From: Campylorhamphus procurvoides | Taxonomy: Eukaryota; Chordata; Aves; Passeriformes; Dendrocolaptidae | Assembly (NCBI GenBank): GCA_013396655.1 | Contig: WBMV01000295.1 | Span: forward strand, 802,553-866,552 | DNA length: 64,000 nucleotides | Direction: 5' to 3' | Shown here: in pieces, positions 27,241 to 40,346 of the stretch | Layout: every line of letters starts with the position of its first letter | Position numbering within the stretch: the stretch's first letter is position 1 | Program-made: the position numbers and the translations under genes | Notes under the pieces: model-generated | The model's database searches: none | What the model saw: the letters and a program-made list of their open reading frames with translations, nothing else | Told to the model about the DNA's origin: nothing

Positions 27241-27450
27241 TGGAAAGACTGATTAGGTCATCCTACTCAACCGCCTGCCAAAGCAGGAATACACTCTAGT
27301 ATTTTCTTGAGGGCTTTTATCCAGCTCATATTTAAATGATTCAAGTAATGGGGATTCCACAATCAACCCGACTTTGCTGTTTGGAAAAACAGACTGATAA
27401 CCAGCTTAGATTTCCTTCTGCTCATTTTCCTGCCATTCCTGCTCACTGTG
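27241..27450 (-). mobile_element. ancient CR1 LINE fragment (antisense)
   Basis: Read on the plus strand, ordered blocks correspond to the reverse complement of an old archosaur/turtle CR1: GGTCATCCTACTCAACCGC-CTGCCAAAGCAGGAATAC, TTTTATCCAGCTCATATTTAAATGATTCAAGTAATGGGGATTCCAC, a degenerate block corresponding to the usual 'gtttttcctgat', and CTCATTTTCCTGCCATTCCTGCT. The order and spacing fit the family, and divergence is high. It is inactive and 5'-truncated. Confidence 0.8.
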
Positions 27451-28528
27451 CTTCCTTCAACCAATGAACACAGTTTTTCCTGTGCTTTTGGAGCACTTTC
27501 CCCATCCCTGACATGCTTCAGTCAGAATGGGATGGAGTGAAGGGAAAAGTCGACTCCTGAAATGCCACTTTAAGTTCAGATTTATCCTCAAAATCTTGGG
27601 AATATTTGCTCCTTGGCTGCTCACATAAAACACAGCAATCCTGGGAAGGTCTTGAGAGATTTAAAGCACAAACTGATGATCTCAACAAATGAGATACTCT
27701 GCCCTGCTGGGTGTCTCCAAAGTCACTGTTGACAGCTGAATTATATCCCTCCCTTAAGCTTTCATTTAAGTCATTCAGGTTTCTTCTGAACATCTCTCCA
27801 TTTAAAGCCCTCCCACCCCAACTGCCATCCTTGCAATGTGTCCAAGGGAGCCTTTGTTCTCCCGACCCACTCCAGAGAAACGAGGCCCTTTGCAAATTGC
27901 AGACCATCGTTTCAATTATATTTCTATAGTAATGCTGGCACATTAGTTCCACTTATCCTTGGTTAATAGTTCAGCTTATATTCAAACAGCCATTAACATA
28001 AAATCAACACAGCAATTTTGTATGAATTCTCATATCATTAATCCATTTAAAGTGGATACACAGTTCACACTCCAAATTCACTTAATTATTGACTTAATAA
28101 CATTTAAACAGGCCACGGTCTTTGGCTCCATTGGAATGTAATACTTTTTTTTGTTTTGTTGCTGCTGTCCCTACTTTTATAGGTTTCTGCAGAAGTTAGT
28201 TCTGCAAGGTTTGGGTAATGCTTGGAGGTGTGTCACCTCACCTTGCTGTGAGAACTGCCCCCAATCATGGATAGGTTCAATCTCACGAGGAAGAGTCTCT
28301 TGGCTGGTTTGCTGGCTCAGCTCAGGGAAAGGGAAAAAATGTCCAGGGTGGGCTGCACAAAATGGATCCTATTGGCCCAAATCCCTCTGCAGGAGGCAAC
28401 CCCAAGCATTCCAGCCTGGAGCAACCTGGACGAACTCCTTTCAGCCTTCTCCATTGCCCTGGGCTGCAGGAAGCTCTCATGTTGCCCTGCTCCAATGGCA
28501 GCCACAAGCCCTGCTGAGGAAGAGGAGA

Positions 28529-28561
28529 TAATTACATCTCCCTCTGTATCTGATGTAATTA
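28529..28561. repeat. perfect 10-bp inverted repeat with TAATTA cores
   Basis: TAATTACATC (28,529-28,538) and GATGTAATTA (28,552-28,561) are exact reverse complements separated by 13 bases. Each arm carries a TAATTA homeodomain core. A mirrored pair of such sites could bind a dimeric homeodomain factor, or it could be a relic MITE core. There is no direct evidence for either. Confidence 0.85.
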
Positions 28562-28688
28562 GCTCCTTAGCTCTGGCACGGACAGCAGATATATCATGAT
28601 AATTTCTAAGCACTACACAGAAAATTAATAGTTTCATCAAAATTGTCCATGAAGAAGCTTGTTTTCCTCCATAATTTGATTCAATACT

Positions 28689-28740
28689 TCTTTTTTTTTT
28701 TTCTCACTTCTCCCCCATTCCTCTCTTTTCTCTCCTTGTC
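28689..28740. repeat. pyrimidine (T/C) tract
   Basis: About 50 bases almost wholly of T and C, starting with T12 and continuing as CTCACTTCTCCCCC and CTCTCTTTTCTC groups. It is a simple low-complexity polypyrimidine stretch. No AG acceptor or exon follows convincingly. Confidence 0.85.
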
Positions 28741-31700
28741 ATCATCCATGGCAAATGATGTTGTTTGCGCTTCAGCTGCTGTTACAGGGCAAAAGCAATC
28801 AGCAAGCGGCAGGTCTTGCATTTCACTTTGAAAAATGTCAGGTTAGGACTTGTCTGAATCCTCGCATAATTTGTGTCACTGTTGGAGGCCTTTCCCTGAG
28901 ACTCGTTTTCCTCCAGTGGCTCTGGTGGGATTTGGGAGCATGAAAAAGGATCTGGGGAGGATCAGAAAAACATCTGAGAGATGCAGGGAAAACATGTTCA
29001 TGGCTGACATGGACCATTGTCCCTTCCAGCCTTCCCATGTGGCCTGAGCGCTTCCCTGAGTGCCTCTGGTGACAGCAGGGGAGGTTGCCCAGCACCACGC
29101 AGTGCCCCAGCTGGATTGCACCTCTCTGTCTCACAGAGCAGGGCTACAGACTTCAGTCATAGGTACATGCTGTTTGCCAAAACACCTTGAAAACCACTTC
29201 AAGCCATCCCTGTGATTACAGCAGCTCATATCATTACCTTAAAGCCACTTCTGTTTGCGCTGGCCATGTGGCAGACTGCATCCCACAGCACAGACACATC
29301 CTGAACACCCTCTCTCCTCTCCAGGAGAGCAGGGCAAGCCAGGCATCCCTGCTGCCCAGAGTACATTCACAGCACAATATTGGCAGGAAAACTCCACTGT
29401 AATAGACTCGAGTGGAGACTAATTGCATCAGGTTTTGTACTGTAAAGGGTCATTGGAGCCTATGAGGCTACTCTGCTTTTCCCTGCCTTTCACAGAGAAG
29501 TGAATGCTTGGAGGATCACACCAATGGAGAGGAGCCAAATTTTACTAATGTATTCTTGCCACAGACATCAGCAAGTGGAGAATTAGATGCACAGTGCTGC
29601 AGGTCATAAGCAAGTGTTTTAATCTGGATGTTGTAGGGAAAAAAGAGCAGAACACTCCAGCACAGACAATAACCACAGTGTGTGGTTTCTCCTTCTTAAT
29701 TGGGCCTTAGGGTGTTTCCCACATCTTCACCATGCTTAACACTGATTCCTCTTAATTCAGACCCATAGGAATTCCCAGGTACCATTTGCTTGGGATTGCC
29801 TTCAAAAGAATGTGTTGGTACTTGCTAAAACTAGGTGCAACTCTGCACCCATATTGCTTGCTTGGTTATAGCTCTGGGAGTGAATATTGATTCCTATTTG
29901 AGATTCAAGGCTTATCTGTACGAGTAAAAGCCGTCCTTTTTTTTGTTTAGTGTCTACTAATGCATCTGTTTTTTTATAAACTAACACTATAATCCTGCTT
30001 TTACTATAAAGCTCAATAAAAACATTGAAAGGAGTCATGAAACTGCCCCTGAAACTCTATGACATTTCACAAATACTGACAAGCGTCTTCACGTCCTTCC
30101 TAAATTTTGCCACAGATTTTCTAAACATTGTGTTTAGCAAACACAGTCCTCACAAAGCTTCTCTAAACCAGATCCCAAGCCTTGTTCCAGGTGCTGTGCA
30201 GATCCATGGTCTCAGTGCAGGCACCAACATGTTCTTTGGGCCCCTCTTGCAAATGCTGGGGAGGTGAAGCACCTGAGCACTCACCTGTCCCTGCCTGCAC
30301 AGCCAGCAGCGATCACGGCTCTGGGCAATTTGAATGATATGACAGGACAGGAGGAATCTGCTAACACAGACCACACCTATACAGCTGGATTCATGCTGCG
30401 ATATTCATTATATCGCCCTGGTGGTGCTTGGGGTGCAGAGCCCAGGGCAGTGTGACCACAGCAAAGGCTGGATGCTGCAGTGGCCTTACGGCTCAGAACC
30501 ACAGCTGAGCAGCACACGGGGGACATGAGAGAGCCACGGGCTTTAGAGCAATGATGGCTGTGTTTTTACCCAGCATTTCTAAGAAAAAAAAGCCGAACTC
30601 GTGGTGTTTGGGCACAGCACATGAACAGGTCAGGGTGCAGAGGCCACCCAGAACCTGCCCCAGAGATATCCCCCATGGTGACTCAGCCACATGTCCTGAG
30701 CAGTGGGGCAGCTCATGCTCTGCTGGCACAGGGGAGCTCCCTGGGCAGGCAGCTCTGCCAGCACCACTGGTGTCACTGTGCTGCTGCTCATCCTCAAACA
30801 CCCAGCCTGGGACATGTCTGGGCTAACAGGTCTCTGAGCTCCAGCCTCAAGCCAGAACAGACTCAGAAGCAGGAATGGAAAAATACCTCTTTCTCACGTG
30901 TATCCATTCACGCCTACTGGCTGCTGCCCCCTGTTCTGCTCCATGTTATACATGAGTTAATATAAACTAACTTGGAGGGCTGCCCTGCCTTGGAGATTCA
31001 CGTCATGCTTCCTGTTGGGCGCCTCGCCATCCTCATAAATATGTACTAAAATGATGGTTGTTGTTCCCAGAATAGATCACATCATAATCAAATCTGGAAC
31101 AATGCAGTTAAATATTTGCTCTGTCTTACAAGGTCCAGCTATCTGCTGTGGAAAATCACCACTGGAGGGGACTACTTAAGCGATCACAAATTTAACACAT
31201 ACATACCCACACACACCCCTTTTCATGAAGAGACTTTAGAAAAAGAAAGGAATTGAGCCACTGCTGGGCTCCTCTGAGGCCTCTGCCAGCATTCCTCAGA
31301 TGGAGGGATGTACCTGTGGATGCCTCAGCTATAGCCAACTCCTGGGCACACCTTCCCTCTTCCAAGGTTTTGCCTGAGAGGAGCACTGAGATGCTTAAAA
31401 CTATTAGTCTCAGAAATAAAGCAAATTTGCAGCAAGTCAGCTATCTGTGTTCCTGTTGACTTTGGTGGGATGAAGACTCAGAGCCCAGTTGTAGGCCTGT
31501 AGGAGATGACAAGAAGCTCCAGTGATACACAGCACTAAATGAGAGAATAAACACCAAGAATTGTCTATATCTGTGGAAGTTATGCAGACACATTCATACA
31601 CCCACAAAGGATGTGTGCACACAGCAGGCATTATATGGAAGATGCTGCAGCAGAATCTGCTTTGTCTTACTTGCAGAAACAGGATAAAGAAGAGAAATTC

Positions 31701-34700
31701 TTTGTTCAATGTTCATATTTGTATGAAAACAACATAATCCTGATTACTGTATATGTTTCTTGAAGGGTAGGACACATCTACACTTACATCTTTTCTCAAT
31801 ACAGATGAAAGAAAAATGAGAAAACGTGTTCATCAACAAGGCAGATTAGGATTTTATTCAGTGAATGTTTTGGACAGATGGGCCTTTCTTAATGCCTTGG
31901 ATTTTCCCTCTTCCCACTTTTTGTAGTTAAGATAAAGATGTCCAGCCCACTATCAAGTCTTTTCTGTCTGTGCTGAACCATGCCTACTCCACAGGGAAAA
32001 AAAACCCCACACCCAAAATCCCATGTCCAGCCTTGCTTCACAGAGCAAAGAATTCACCCTGCTTTTTGCAGAAATATGTTTCTTTGATAATTCAGCTCTA
32101 CCTGAAATCTTTAGATAATCTCATGATTTTCTTCTAGAGCTCTGTGATCTGCAGAGTCGTGATCATTTCCGCATAGATAAGATGTGCAGGAAGCCTGAAC
32201 TACTTGAATATAACATAAGAAAGTCTATGATAATGAAGGGACTTAAGGCTTTATCCACCAAATCCTTCATGGAGCTCAGACCACTGGAATTTTTCCAGTA
32301 AGAACATTTTATTGCAGCCCTGGGTAACAGCTGGACATCTTGTCTCATGTGGGATATGTTCATATCAATTTCTCTTCCGCTTTAGATCAGGAGACCAACA
32401 TTTCAGAATTCCTGGCAATAGAAATTTTTGAGGAAATAGTTGCTTTGCATTTATCAAAACAGTTGGTTTCTGCACTAATTACTTATTTTTATTTTTGACA
32501 GTTTCCATGACAGTAGGAAAAATATAATTTGAAAGTCCCCAAGGGGAAATTGAAGTTTCTTGTTTTGCTAATGCAGACATGGACCATACCCATGCTGCTG
32601 TAATTTCTTTGTCTTTTTGTTTGTTTCCCCGCTCTTTTCTTTTCTTGTTTCCTTTACAACAAGGGCAACAACAAAGTGACTAAACAACATTATTTCATAA
32701 ACAATTTTGATTTTGGTTGAATTCAGTCCCCAGCAGAGAGATACTCAATGAACACCCCTATGAACAGTTTGTTCTTGGTGTCACAGGCACCAATCAACAC
32801 CTGCAGCTGAACAGGCAGGTTTTGCTCTGTATTTTTTTGCCTGCAGATGTGACTGCCCAAGCACTGCCTCTCTCCCACTGTTTTTTTCTCCTTCCTTTCT
32901 CCATCAACACGGTCTTTCTGCAGCAGAGTGGGACGTAAGGCTTGAGTTGGCCAAGCTGCAGTTCACCCCAGGATTCCAGAAGTGTGGGGTTCTCTGATCA
33001 TGAACAAAGATGTCAAATGAGAGATTTGCTGCAACACGAATCAGATAGAGTTTAAACTGACTTTTTGGAGGTGAGCAGAAACCTTAGCAGCTCTTCTGGA
33101 AAAAAGGGTCATCTAAATTGTTACATCAGTTGTGCAATGAGGTTTCACAGTACTCATGAACTACCCTGGGGGTTTGGGGTGGGATTTTTTGCTCTGCATC
33201 AAGTACACATTGCTGCCCATGTGGGTTTTGCTGTAGGCAGCTACATATTTTGCTATTGTCTCTTCCTTCCCCCAAAGACATTGAAAATTCCTCTGCCTCA
33301 TGTTTTATTTACAAATTTTTGTGGCTTTGTGTTTTATCAGTTTGAGGGGGTGGGAGAAACTCAGTTTTATGGATTTTTAATAGAAAAATGGAGAATAACT
33401 CATCTCAAAATCTTACACTAATGGTTTGCAACGTGTCAGGAACTATCCTGTTTTATGGAAGACAGAATATCTATTCCTCAGGTTTGGGCCATGAACTGAA
33501 ACAAACTTTCCTGTGAGAAGGCTGGTATACCAAGTGCTCGGGTCTGAACACCACACAAAACAAAAAAGCCAGTCAGTGCTGCAGTTCTGGACACTCAGTA
33601 ATCTGGGGCTGACAGATTGTTTTCCACAGATGGTTTTGCTGTACTTATTGGACCAGGGTAAAGCTCCTCCTGTATTACTAAGGAGTCAAAGATGGCAGGC
33701 AGATTTCTACCCTCAGAGTGTCAGGATCCAAGGAAACAGCAAATGGAAAGAGAACACCTGCATAAAAAAATAAAAATTGTACACGAAGAGCTTAGAAAAT
33801 GTTGTGGTGTGCAGAACTGTTCCCTTCTTGAGTAAAGATTATTATGAAGATTATTTCCTTTCTTAGTGCAATCCTTTTAGCAGAGACCATGGCTCCACCT
33901 CAGCACATGGCACACCAGGTGGCAGGTTGTACAGACCCATCTCTGAGTGATTCTCCCAAGATGCAGGCATGGAATAGCCCTTCCTTGCCAACACATGGGA
34001 CAGGCCAGCTGTTTGACCGCTCAGGGGCTGGAACAAGTAATGCTCAGGACAGAAACATTCACCTCTTGGAGCTAAGAAGAGGAAGAGGTCTGCACAAAAG
34101 GTTCTGTTGGGGCAGGTGAAAAGAAGCCTTGCTCTAGCTGAGAAGCCAGCCGTATTTTTTCAGCTGCATTCAGTACAATTTTACATTTGTATTTAAATCA
34201 GCACCCTTGAAACTGGGTGGAGTCCAGGTTTTAAAAGCCAAGAGTCGTCTGAAAATGTCTTTCTCTGTGAGCCAAACTTTTCTTATTTGATATGGCCCAA
34301 AGGATGGGAAATGCTTTGAAGGGGGCCTTTGAGAGGTGCTCATTGCAAGATACCTTGTGATCCTGTGCTCACCCGACAGCTACCCTGCCTGCTGTGGGTG
34401 TCCTTCAGCAGCAGGAGAGTGCCCGTGGCCATGTAGCTTGTCCCTCCCAGCCTCGGACTGGCTTGCATTAGGAAGGATGTGCTGGTAACAACTTGACTAC
34501 ACACACCCCTAAGGGAAACACAGCTCACACCCATAAAAGAATTCATTTGTCAGGATAGCTCGGGCTGGCTCTCTGAGCAAGCAGCTATTACAGCAAAAGG
34601 ATGTTGTTGCTGTGTAATCATGTCTTCATTAAGGCTTTTCTCCAAAACTGAACAAAAAAAATATGTAGAAAAATCATACTTCGGTGAAGTGGTAAAGTGA

Positions 34701-35887
34701 GGGTCAGCATTTGAGAAAAGATTGTATTTTTAAAGCAAAAGGCATATAATCCTGATAATTTTTCACTTCATTGAAAGAAAGCATGGGTGGTTACTGTTAT
34801 GAAACAGTTTTAAAGAGAGGTCACAGAAAGGTGATGGAAATTGGCTATTTAGAATTAGCACGAAAAACTTGTATTTTAAGTAGAGTACAACTTTACTCAA
34901 GCAACTAAGATGGATGATACATATTAAATAAATGATAATATTATTATTTTATTTATAATTTTTACTGTAAATATGAGACACTGATTTCAAATTGGAAATT
35001 GAGCCAACTTTATAATTGTTAGTGATAAAATGCTTTAACCTCTGCATTAGCTGCCACCAATACAGTGCCTTTGATCCCACTAATCGATCTTAATTGATTA
35101 AACGAATGCACTTCATCTTTGGATTTTATTGCCAGCATATTCTGCCACTTTCCATTACAATCCATTTTGGAAGATACCTGATGATCATATCTGAATATCC
35201 TTCAATTTTGTTCTTTCACACTCATCAATTATCTGATTTCAGCAAACCTGGTGCTCACGTGTCCCATTTCTCGTGAGGAGATGGCCCCCTTGGCTGCCAG
35301 CCAGCTGCTGACAACCCAGGTTGCCTGCAGAGAGGGACTCCAGCACACGCACACCTCTAAAATGCAGCACATCCAACCCAACCACCAGCAAATAATCTTT
35401 GCCACTCTGAAATTTACTCTGGGTGTCAGGGCAATTGCCCTCCAGAGAATCTGCAGTGTGACTGTATATGAAGGTGAGCATGGTGGAGAAACCCCAAGAA
35501 TCTGGATAATGTGAAATTTTCAACTGCATTATTGAAGCTAGAGACAAAAGAATGTATTCACCTACAAGGGAAATATTCCCTGAGATAGCAGACAGTGGAA
35601 CAGCTAAATTGTATTTTGCATAACATTAATCATCAAGGGATAGGTATTCAAGCACTCACATAATGAACAGTGTACTACAACCAAGTTACCAGAGGAATAC
35701 AGGCCTGTATTTGGGTTATTTGTCCTTAGGGACTTCAGTCAGAGCTCATCAGGAGAGCTCAGAATACAATCTGACCCATATATGCTGTAAGAGCACTGCA
35801 CATAGCACTGGGGAAGCATGCAGCAAGGGAAACATGTTAGCACAATCCCTGGAATATTTATTCCTGAGAGCAAGGCCGATAATGTGC

Positions 35888-36465
35888 TGTTGTGGTTTAA
35901 CCCTGGATGGAAACTCATCCCCACACAGCCACTCACTCTCTCTGCTCTGGCGGGATGGGGAATCACAAGGGCAAAAGTGAAAAAACTTATAGGTTAAGAT
36001 AAAGACTGTTTAATAGGCAAAGCAAAAACCACACATACAAGCAAAGCAAAACACAGAATTCGTTCACCACTTTCCAGGTGTTCAGCCATCCCAGGAAAGC
36101 AGAGCTCCAACACACGTGACAGTGACTTGGGAAGGCAAATGCCGTCATTATGAACGTGTGTGTCCTCCCACATCCTTTCTTCCCCCAGCTTTATACATGG
36201 AACATGATCCATATAGTCTGGAACACCCTTTGGGTCAATTGGGGTCAGCTGTCCTGGCTGTGCCCCCCCCAGATTCCTGTGCACCCTCAGCCTACTCGCT
36301 GGTGGGAGCAAGGAACAGAAAAACCCTGGACTCTGTGTAAGATCCACTCATCAATCAGTAAAACACCCCGGAATTGTCAACACTGTTTTCATCACAAATC
36401 CAAAACACAGTCCCATAACAGCTACTGTGATGGAAATTAACTCTACCCCAGCCAAAATCAGCACA
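35888..36465 (-). mobile_element. solo LTR of an avian ERVL-type endogenous retrovirus (antisense)
   Basis: On the plus strand the block opens TGTTGTGGTTTAACCC and closes CAGCCAAAATCAGCACA. That is the reverse complement of an LTR starting TGTGCTG-ATTTTGGCTGG and ending GGGTTAAACCACAACA, a family common in bird genomes. Internal landmarks agree: GATAAAGACTGTTTAATAGGC, GCAAAGCAAAAC, TTCAGCCATCCCAGGAAAGC, CCCAGCTTTATA, TTGGGGTCAGCTGTCCTGGC and CAACACTGTTTTCATCACAAATCC. The flanks TGTGC (35,883-35,887) and TATGC (36,466-36,470) look like a 5-bp target duplication with one mismatch, the length expected for ERVL integrases. No gag, pol or env lies next to it, so it is a solo LTR left by recombination. 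Confidence 0.93.
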
Positions 36466-39400
36466 TATGCAGAAACCAGTAGTGCAGATAATTAAGAAAA
36501 AATGGAAAATAGTTTCTTCAAGAGAGAAAAATAGACAGTCCCTCTTGCTCTGACACTGTTTTGAAAAGGGAGTGTTCCCAGAAAAGAAAAACCTCTTGCT
36601 AGGTTTTGAGTTCTCCTAAATGACTGGGGATGCTGTCACTACAGTGACTAGGTAAGGTTGAAAAACTATAAACCTGTAAAAGGTCTTTTTGTCCTTACCA
36701 CAAGACAGAAATTCAAGAAACACTCATCCACATAAGACTCAAGCCTCAGAGCCTGCTCAGGTCAGCAGTTTTTGCAAATGATTGCCATGCATGTTAACAT
36801 GGCATGAAGGCTGTCTCAGAGCAGACAACTGAACTTCCCCAGCTCCAAAAGCTCCAGAGGGGAGAATTACAACCTGCAGATGATGCCTTGGTTACAATCC
36901 AGCCTCCAACAAAGTACACTGAGCCAACATCTGAGCTTTGCTTTTACTACCAGAATCATAATTTCTCTATAACATAGTATAGATCAATAACTATTTTATT
37001 TTTTAAGAACTGCCGCCTGCTAGATTTTTTCTCCTAGAAAATGGCTCTTCCAAGTTCCTGCTGCACTTAAGTTTTATCTTATATATAGATCTTTATCTTA
37101 TCTACTGCGTGAGTCAAGTAGGGGAGGAGGCTTTCTTATCTGTCTTTGACAACAGGGAAGAGCTTAATGAAAAAATCCTATTGTTCTTCTGCTTGCAGAA
37201 TCTGCTTGCAGAATCTGCTTGCAGCTCCCAGCCCGACTCTGATACCCAATGGAGATACACTGATACCCATCACACTGCTACAAACATTCCTTTAGATCCA
37301 AATCACACATCTGAGTTATTCCACAAGAGCTCAGACAGAATTTCACTGTATTTTTTCTCCATCTTCTGGATTTCTGAGTATGCAGGTGTTATTAGATTCC
37401 TTAGCTGGAAAGCTTCCTTATATATATTAAAGATTGTTAAATGTGATAAATTTAACCAGGTTTACACATGAAAGGTGACTCAGATTAAAACAACAGGCTT
37501 CATACTGTCATGGCTGGTTCTCAATAGCTCCTTGTGAAGACAGCTGTAATTCCAAAACACCATCCCCAGTGCAGGCCTTTATCTGGGGCATTTGTTGAAT
37601 TCAGAAGTTAATATCTCTGCTGTTTCAGGAGAACTTGAAAACCACTTATCTTTCTAAAGAAGTGCATTAATGAGTGTAACACCTAAAGAACCACCAAAAG
37701 GCTCTCCTGCTGAAGCATCAGGAAGCATTTTGACTTTTCTAATTTATTCCTGCAAGGGAAGGCAAATAAACTATCCCAGTATATACTAGCTTTTATATTT
37801 GTAAAGATTTCACACAGGCATTAATGCAGATACAAACTTCTCTTACTCTTTCTGAGTTAGGAACACCAAAGAGTCAATTCATCAGGTGTACAATGGGCCA
37901 CAGCCCTCACTGGTTTTGTTTTCCTTTATTAAAATGCAATTAAAATACCAATTCCATCTTCTCCTTCCATTAAATTTGTGAAAATGAGCCACTTTCTTGC
38001 AATAAATTCCTGAAGATTTTATTACATGAGCAGCAGAGCATAGTAGAAGTGCATAATAAATCAGTCCAAATTCTAGCTGTGTCTAAAAGGTTTATAGAAA
38101 GCTCTCTATCCGTTTTTCACACTCCAAAATCTGAATTATAATTAATTTCAGGAATCAACCAACCTACCCTTACTTTAAAAATGTCAAGCTGAGGAGTGCA
38201 TTATGTGAGATTACAATTAATCAGGAGTGGAGGCGCACACACGCACATGTCTTCCCACTTAAATTCTTTGGCCAAAAAAATATTACAGCAGCCTTGACAG
38301 ATTCTAAATGATCTTTTCAAATAATACTCACTGGTGATGAATGTTGCAGTTTCACAGCCTTGTGCTAATACAGAGCTTTTCGGCGGCAAACAGGCATCAT
38401 TTGACAATTCCTGCATTAACTCTAATGACATGCTGATGGCCCTGACACTCTTCTCTCTCTTGCATGAGCTATCCCATCTGGAAAGAACTCCAGGGATGGA
38501 AGACCCCAGCATGCTAAAATATATAAAAAGAATTATCAGCATCCACAAAACAGTAATGAAACATTAAACATAACTGTTTTGTAGGACAATGTTGTTATTT
38601 ACTCATTTTCTTGCGCAGATTAAATGAGTTCTTTTTAACTGCTGCTGTCTTTGGCCCCAGTAGTGCCTTCTAGTCTCATATTGCCCTGCTGAAAGGCCAT
38701 GGGGCTTTCTCTGCCTGCATCTAGTATTCTTTAAAATATTGGCTATGCTGGGTTGAAGACACAATATTCTCTAATAAAACCAATTCTACACTTATAGTAG
38801 AGCAATGATATCTTCTTACACACACGACAGGAGCAAACACAAGGGAGGGGGCTGTGTGGGCACCCAGCAGGAGCTGCCCCTCTCTTGGCAGGGTCCTTCC
38901 TATGCCCTGCCCCTGCCCTGCAGTGGTTAACCAGCCCTACGTGCTGGGAGAGAGGACATCCAGGTCACAAACACCACCCATAGTTAAAGCAAACCAAAAT
39001 AGGAGTGTTCATGAGCCTTCCCTCCCCTCCTCTGCAGCAATACCTGACCTTCCCTCTCCTCCTGCCAACATGCTGTATCTTCCCACTAAGGGAAGACATC
39101 CCCTCTCCCTGCCTCAGCTCCTGAGGTGCTAATGAAAAGGCTGGACAGAGCCTGTACAAGGCAATAGGCCCAGAAATATAATTTTGCTTCACTGTCACCT
39201 GCAAGGGATGAGGAACAAAAATAACTGCTCCCTAATTTAATACGGACTTCAAATAAAAGCACTTCCCTTTCCATTTATCTACCCATGAAGCTATTTTTGT
39301 CCAGCTCAGTGCGAGAATTGTTACATTCTGTTATGCCTAAAATATTTTGCTTCTTTAATCACTGCACAGGGTTTCTACCTGAAGCAAATGGACCGAGCTG

Positions 39401-40346
39401 ACAAGAGAAATTTATTACAGCCACCAGCCAGAGATCAAATTCGTCTCTCATCAATTATTTGGGCCACTATTGTTTCCAGCAGTTTCTCCTCTTAATAAAA
39501 CTGATCACAGCTGAATGTTTGGCTGCTTCTGTAGGAAATGCCAAGACTTGTTATTTCATGATACATGTATTCTTCTTACTTGTATATTCTCTGGAAGGGT
39601 TTTATATATAAGTGATGAGCATTGTCTGGTTGACAAAGTGTGACTAAAGTACAAGCCAAAGAGCTGGAAGATAAATTCATCTTCACAGCACTGCCGCTGA
39701 TTTTCTATGTGACAATTAATGAAAGGAACTTTTCCTTTGCCCGTCTATCAGATGCAGAGCTGGCAGTTTGGTGTTTTCGGGAGAGGAAAGGGAATAATGC
39801 AGAAGAAATCTGAGCGAAGCCTTTTCCCCCAGTCCAGTGTTGAAAGGAGGACACAACTTCTGTACATCCCTCCAGGGAAGTGCTGAGAAGAGCACAGGAT
39901 GGTCTGGTGCCTAAAAAAGCTCTTCTATACACTGGGAATCAAATGCAGGCATCAAGTGATATGGACTGAGAGCCTGCATTACCTTTTCCTCTCTTGTGGT
40001 GCACAGGATATGGTTTGTTTCAAAAAAAATCCCAAAACTCTTTGCACTCCCAGCCCGCCTCTACAGCAGCTCCAAGGGCCTGTGGATGGCAAAGCAGAGT
40101 CAGACACTGCAGAGTCCTGGAACAAGGAGGAGAGCCCAAAAGTGATACTGGTCTGGTAGGGAAGATGCACAGCACTAACCTTGGAGGGACTGAAAAGATG
40201 GCAGGAGCTTCTCTCAACTCAGGAGGGGCAGAAAACCCCATCAGGAGTCCCAGCTCTGCAGTGACATGACCCACATGAGCTGGGGCCAAGGAAGCTGGAG
40301 GCAAATGCATCTCCAGCCCATACAGGGGCTCTGGCACAGGGCATTA
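36466..40346. other. noncoding sequence
   Basis: No gene was recognised. A 13-bp tandem repeat is listed separately at 37,188. The segments 37,770-38,110 and 39,380-39,500 are AT-rich and non-repetitive, with TAAT and TGATCA cores, and could be conserved noncoding elements. The part from 38,840 to 39,130 is C-rich, with short frames that look accidental. Confidence 0.6.
37188..37224. repeat. 13-bp tandem repeat, about 2.8 copies
   Basis: The unit TCTGCTTGCAGAA occurs at 37,188-37,200 and 37,201-37,213, with a partial third copy at 37,214-37,224, all without mismatch. Each unit contains TTGCAG, so it duplicates a cryptic splice-acceptor-like CAG. It is a recent slippage product; no function is visible. 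Confidence 0.95.

Larger units (their letters stand above)
27451..35887. other. noncoding sequence, mostly unique
   Basis: No gene was recognised. The block 28,150-28,640 is GC-richer and holds overlapping frames of 107-126 codons on both strands without recognisable domains. A homeodomain-core inverted repeat (28,529-28,561) and a pyrimidine tract (28,689-28,740) are listed separately. The part from 30,420 to 30,900 is moderately GC-rich. The part from 34,850 to 35,110 is very AT-rich, with ATCGAT and TTAATTGATTAA-type cores. Confidence 0.6.

Noticed and set aside
28151..28640. Overlapping 107-126-codon frames on both strands
   Set aside because: Simultaneous openness on both strands and in two plus frames is a composition effect of a GC-richer patch; none has recognisable protein features.
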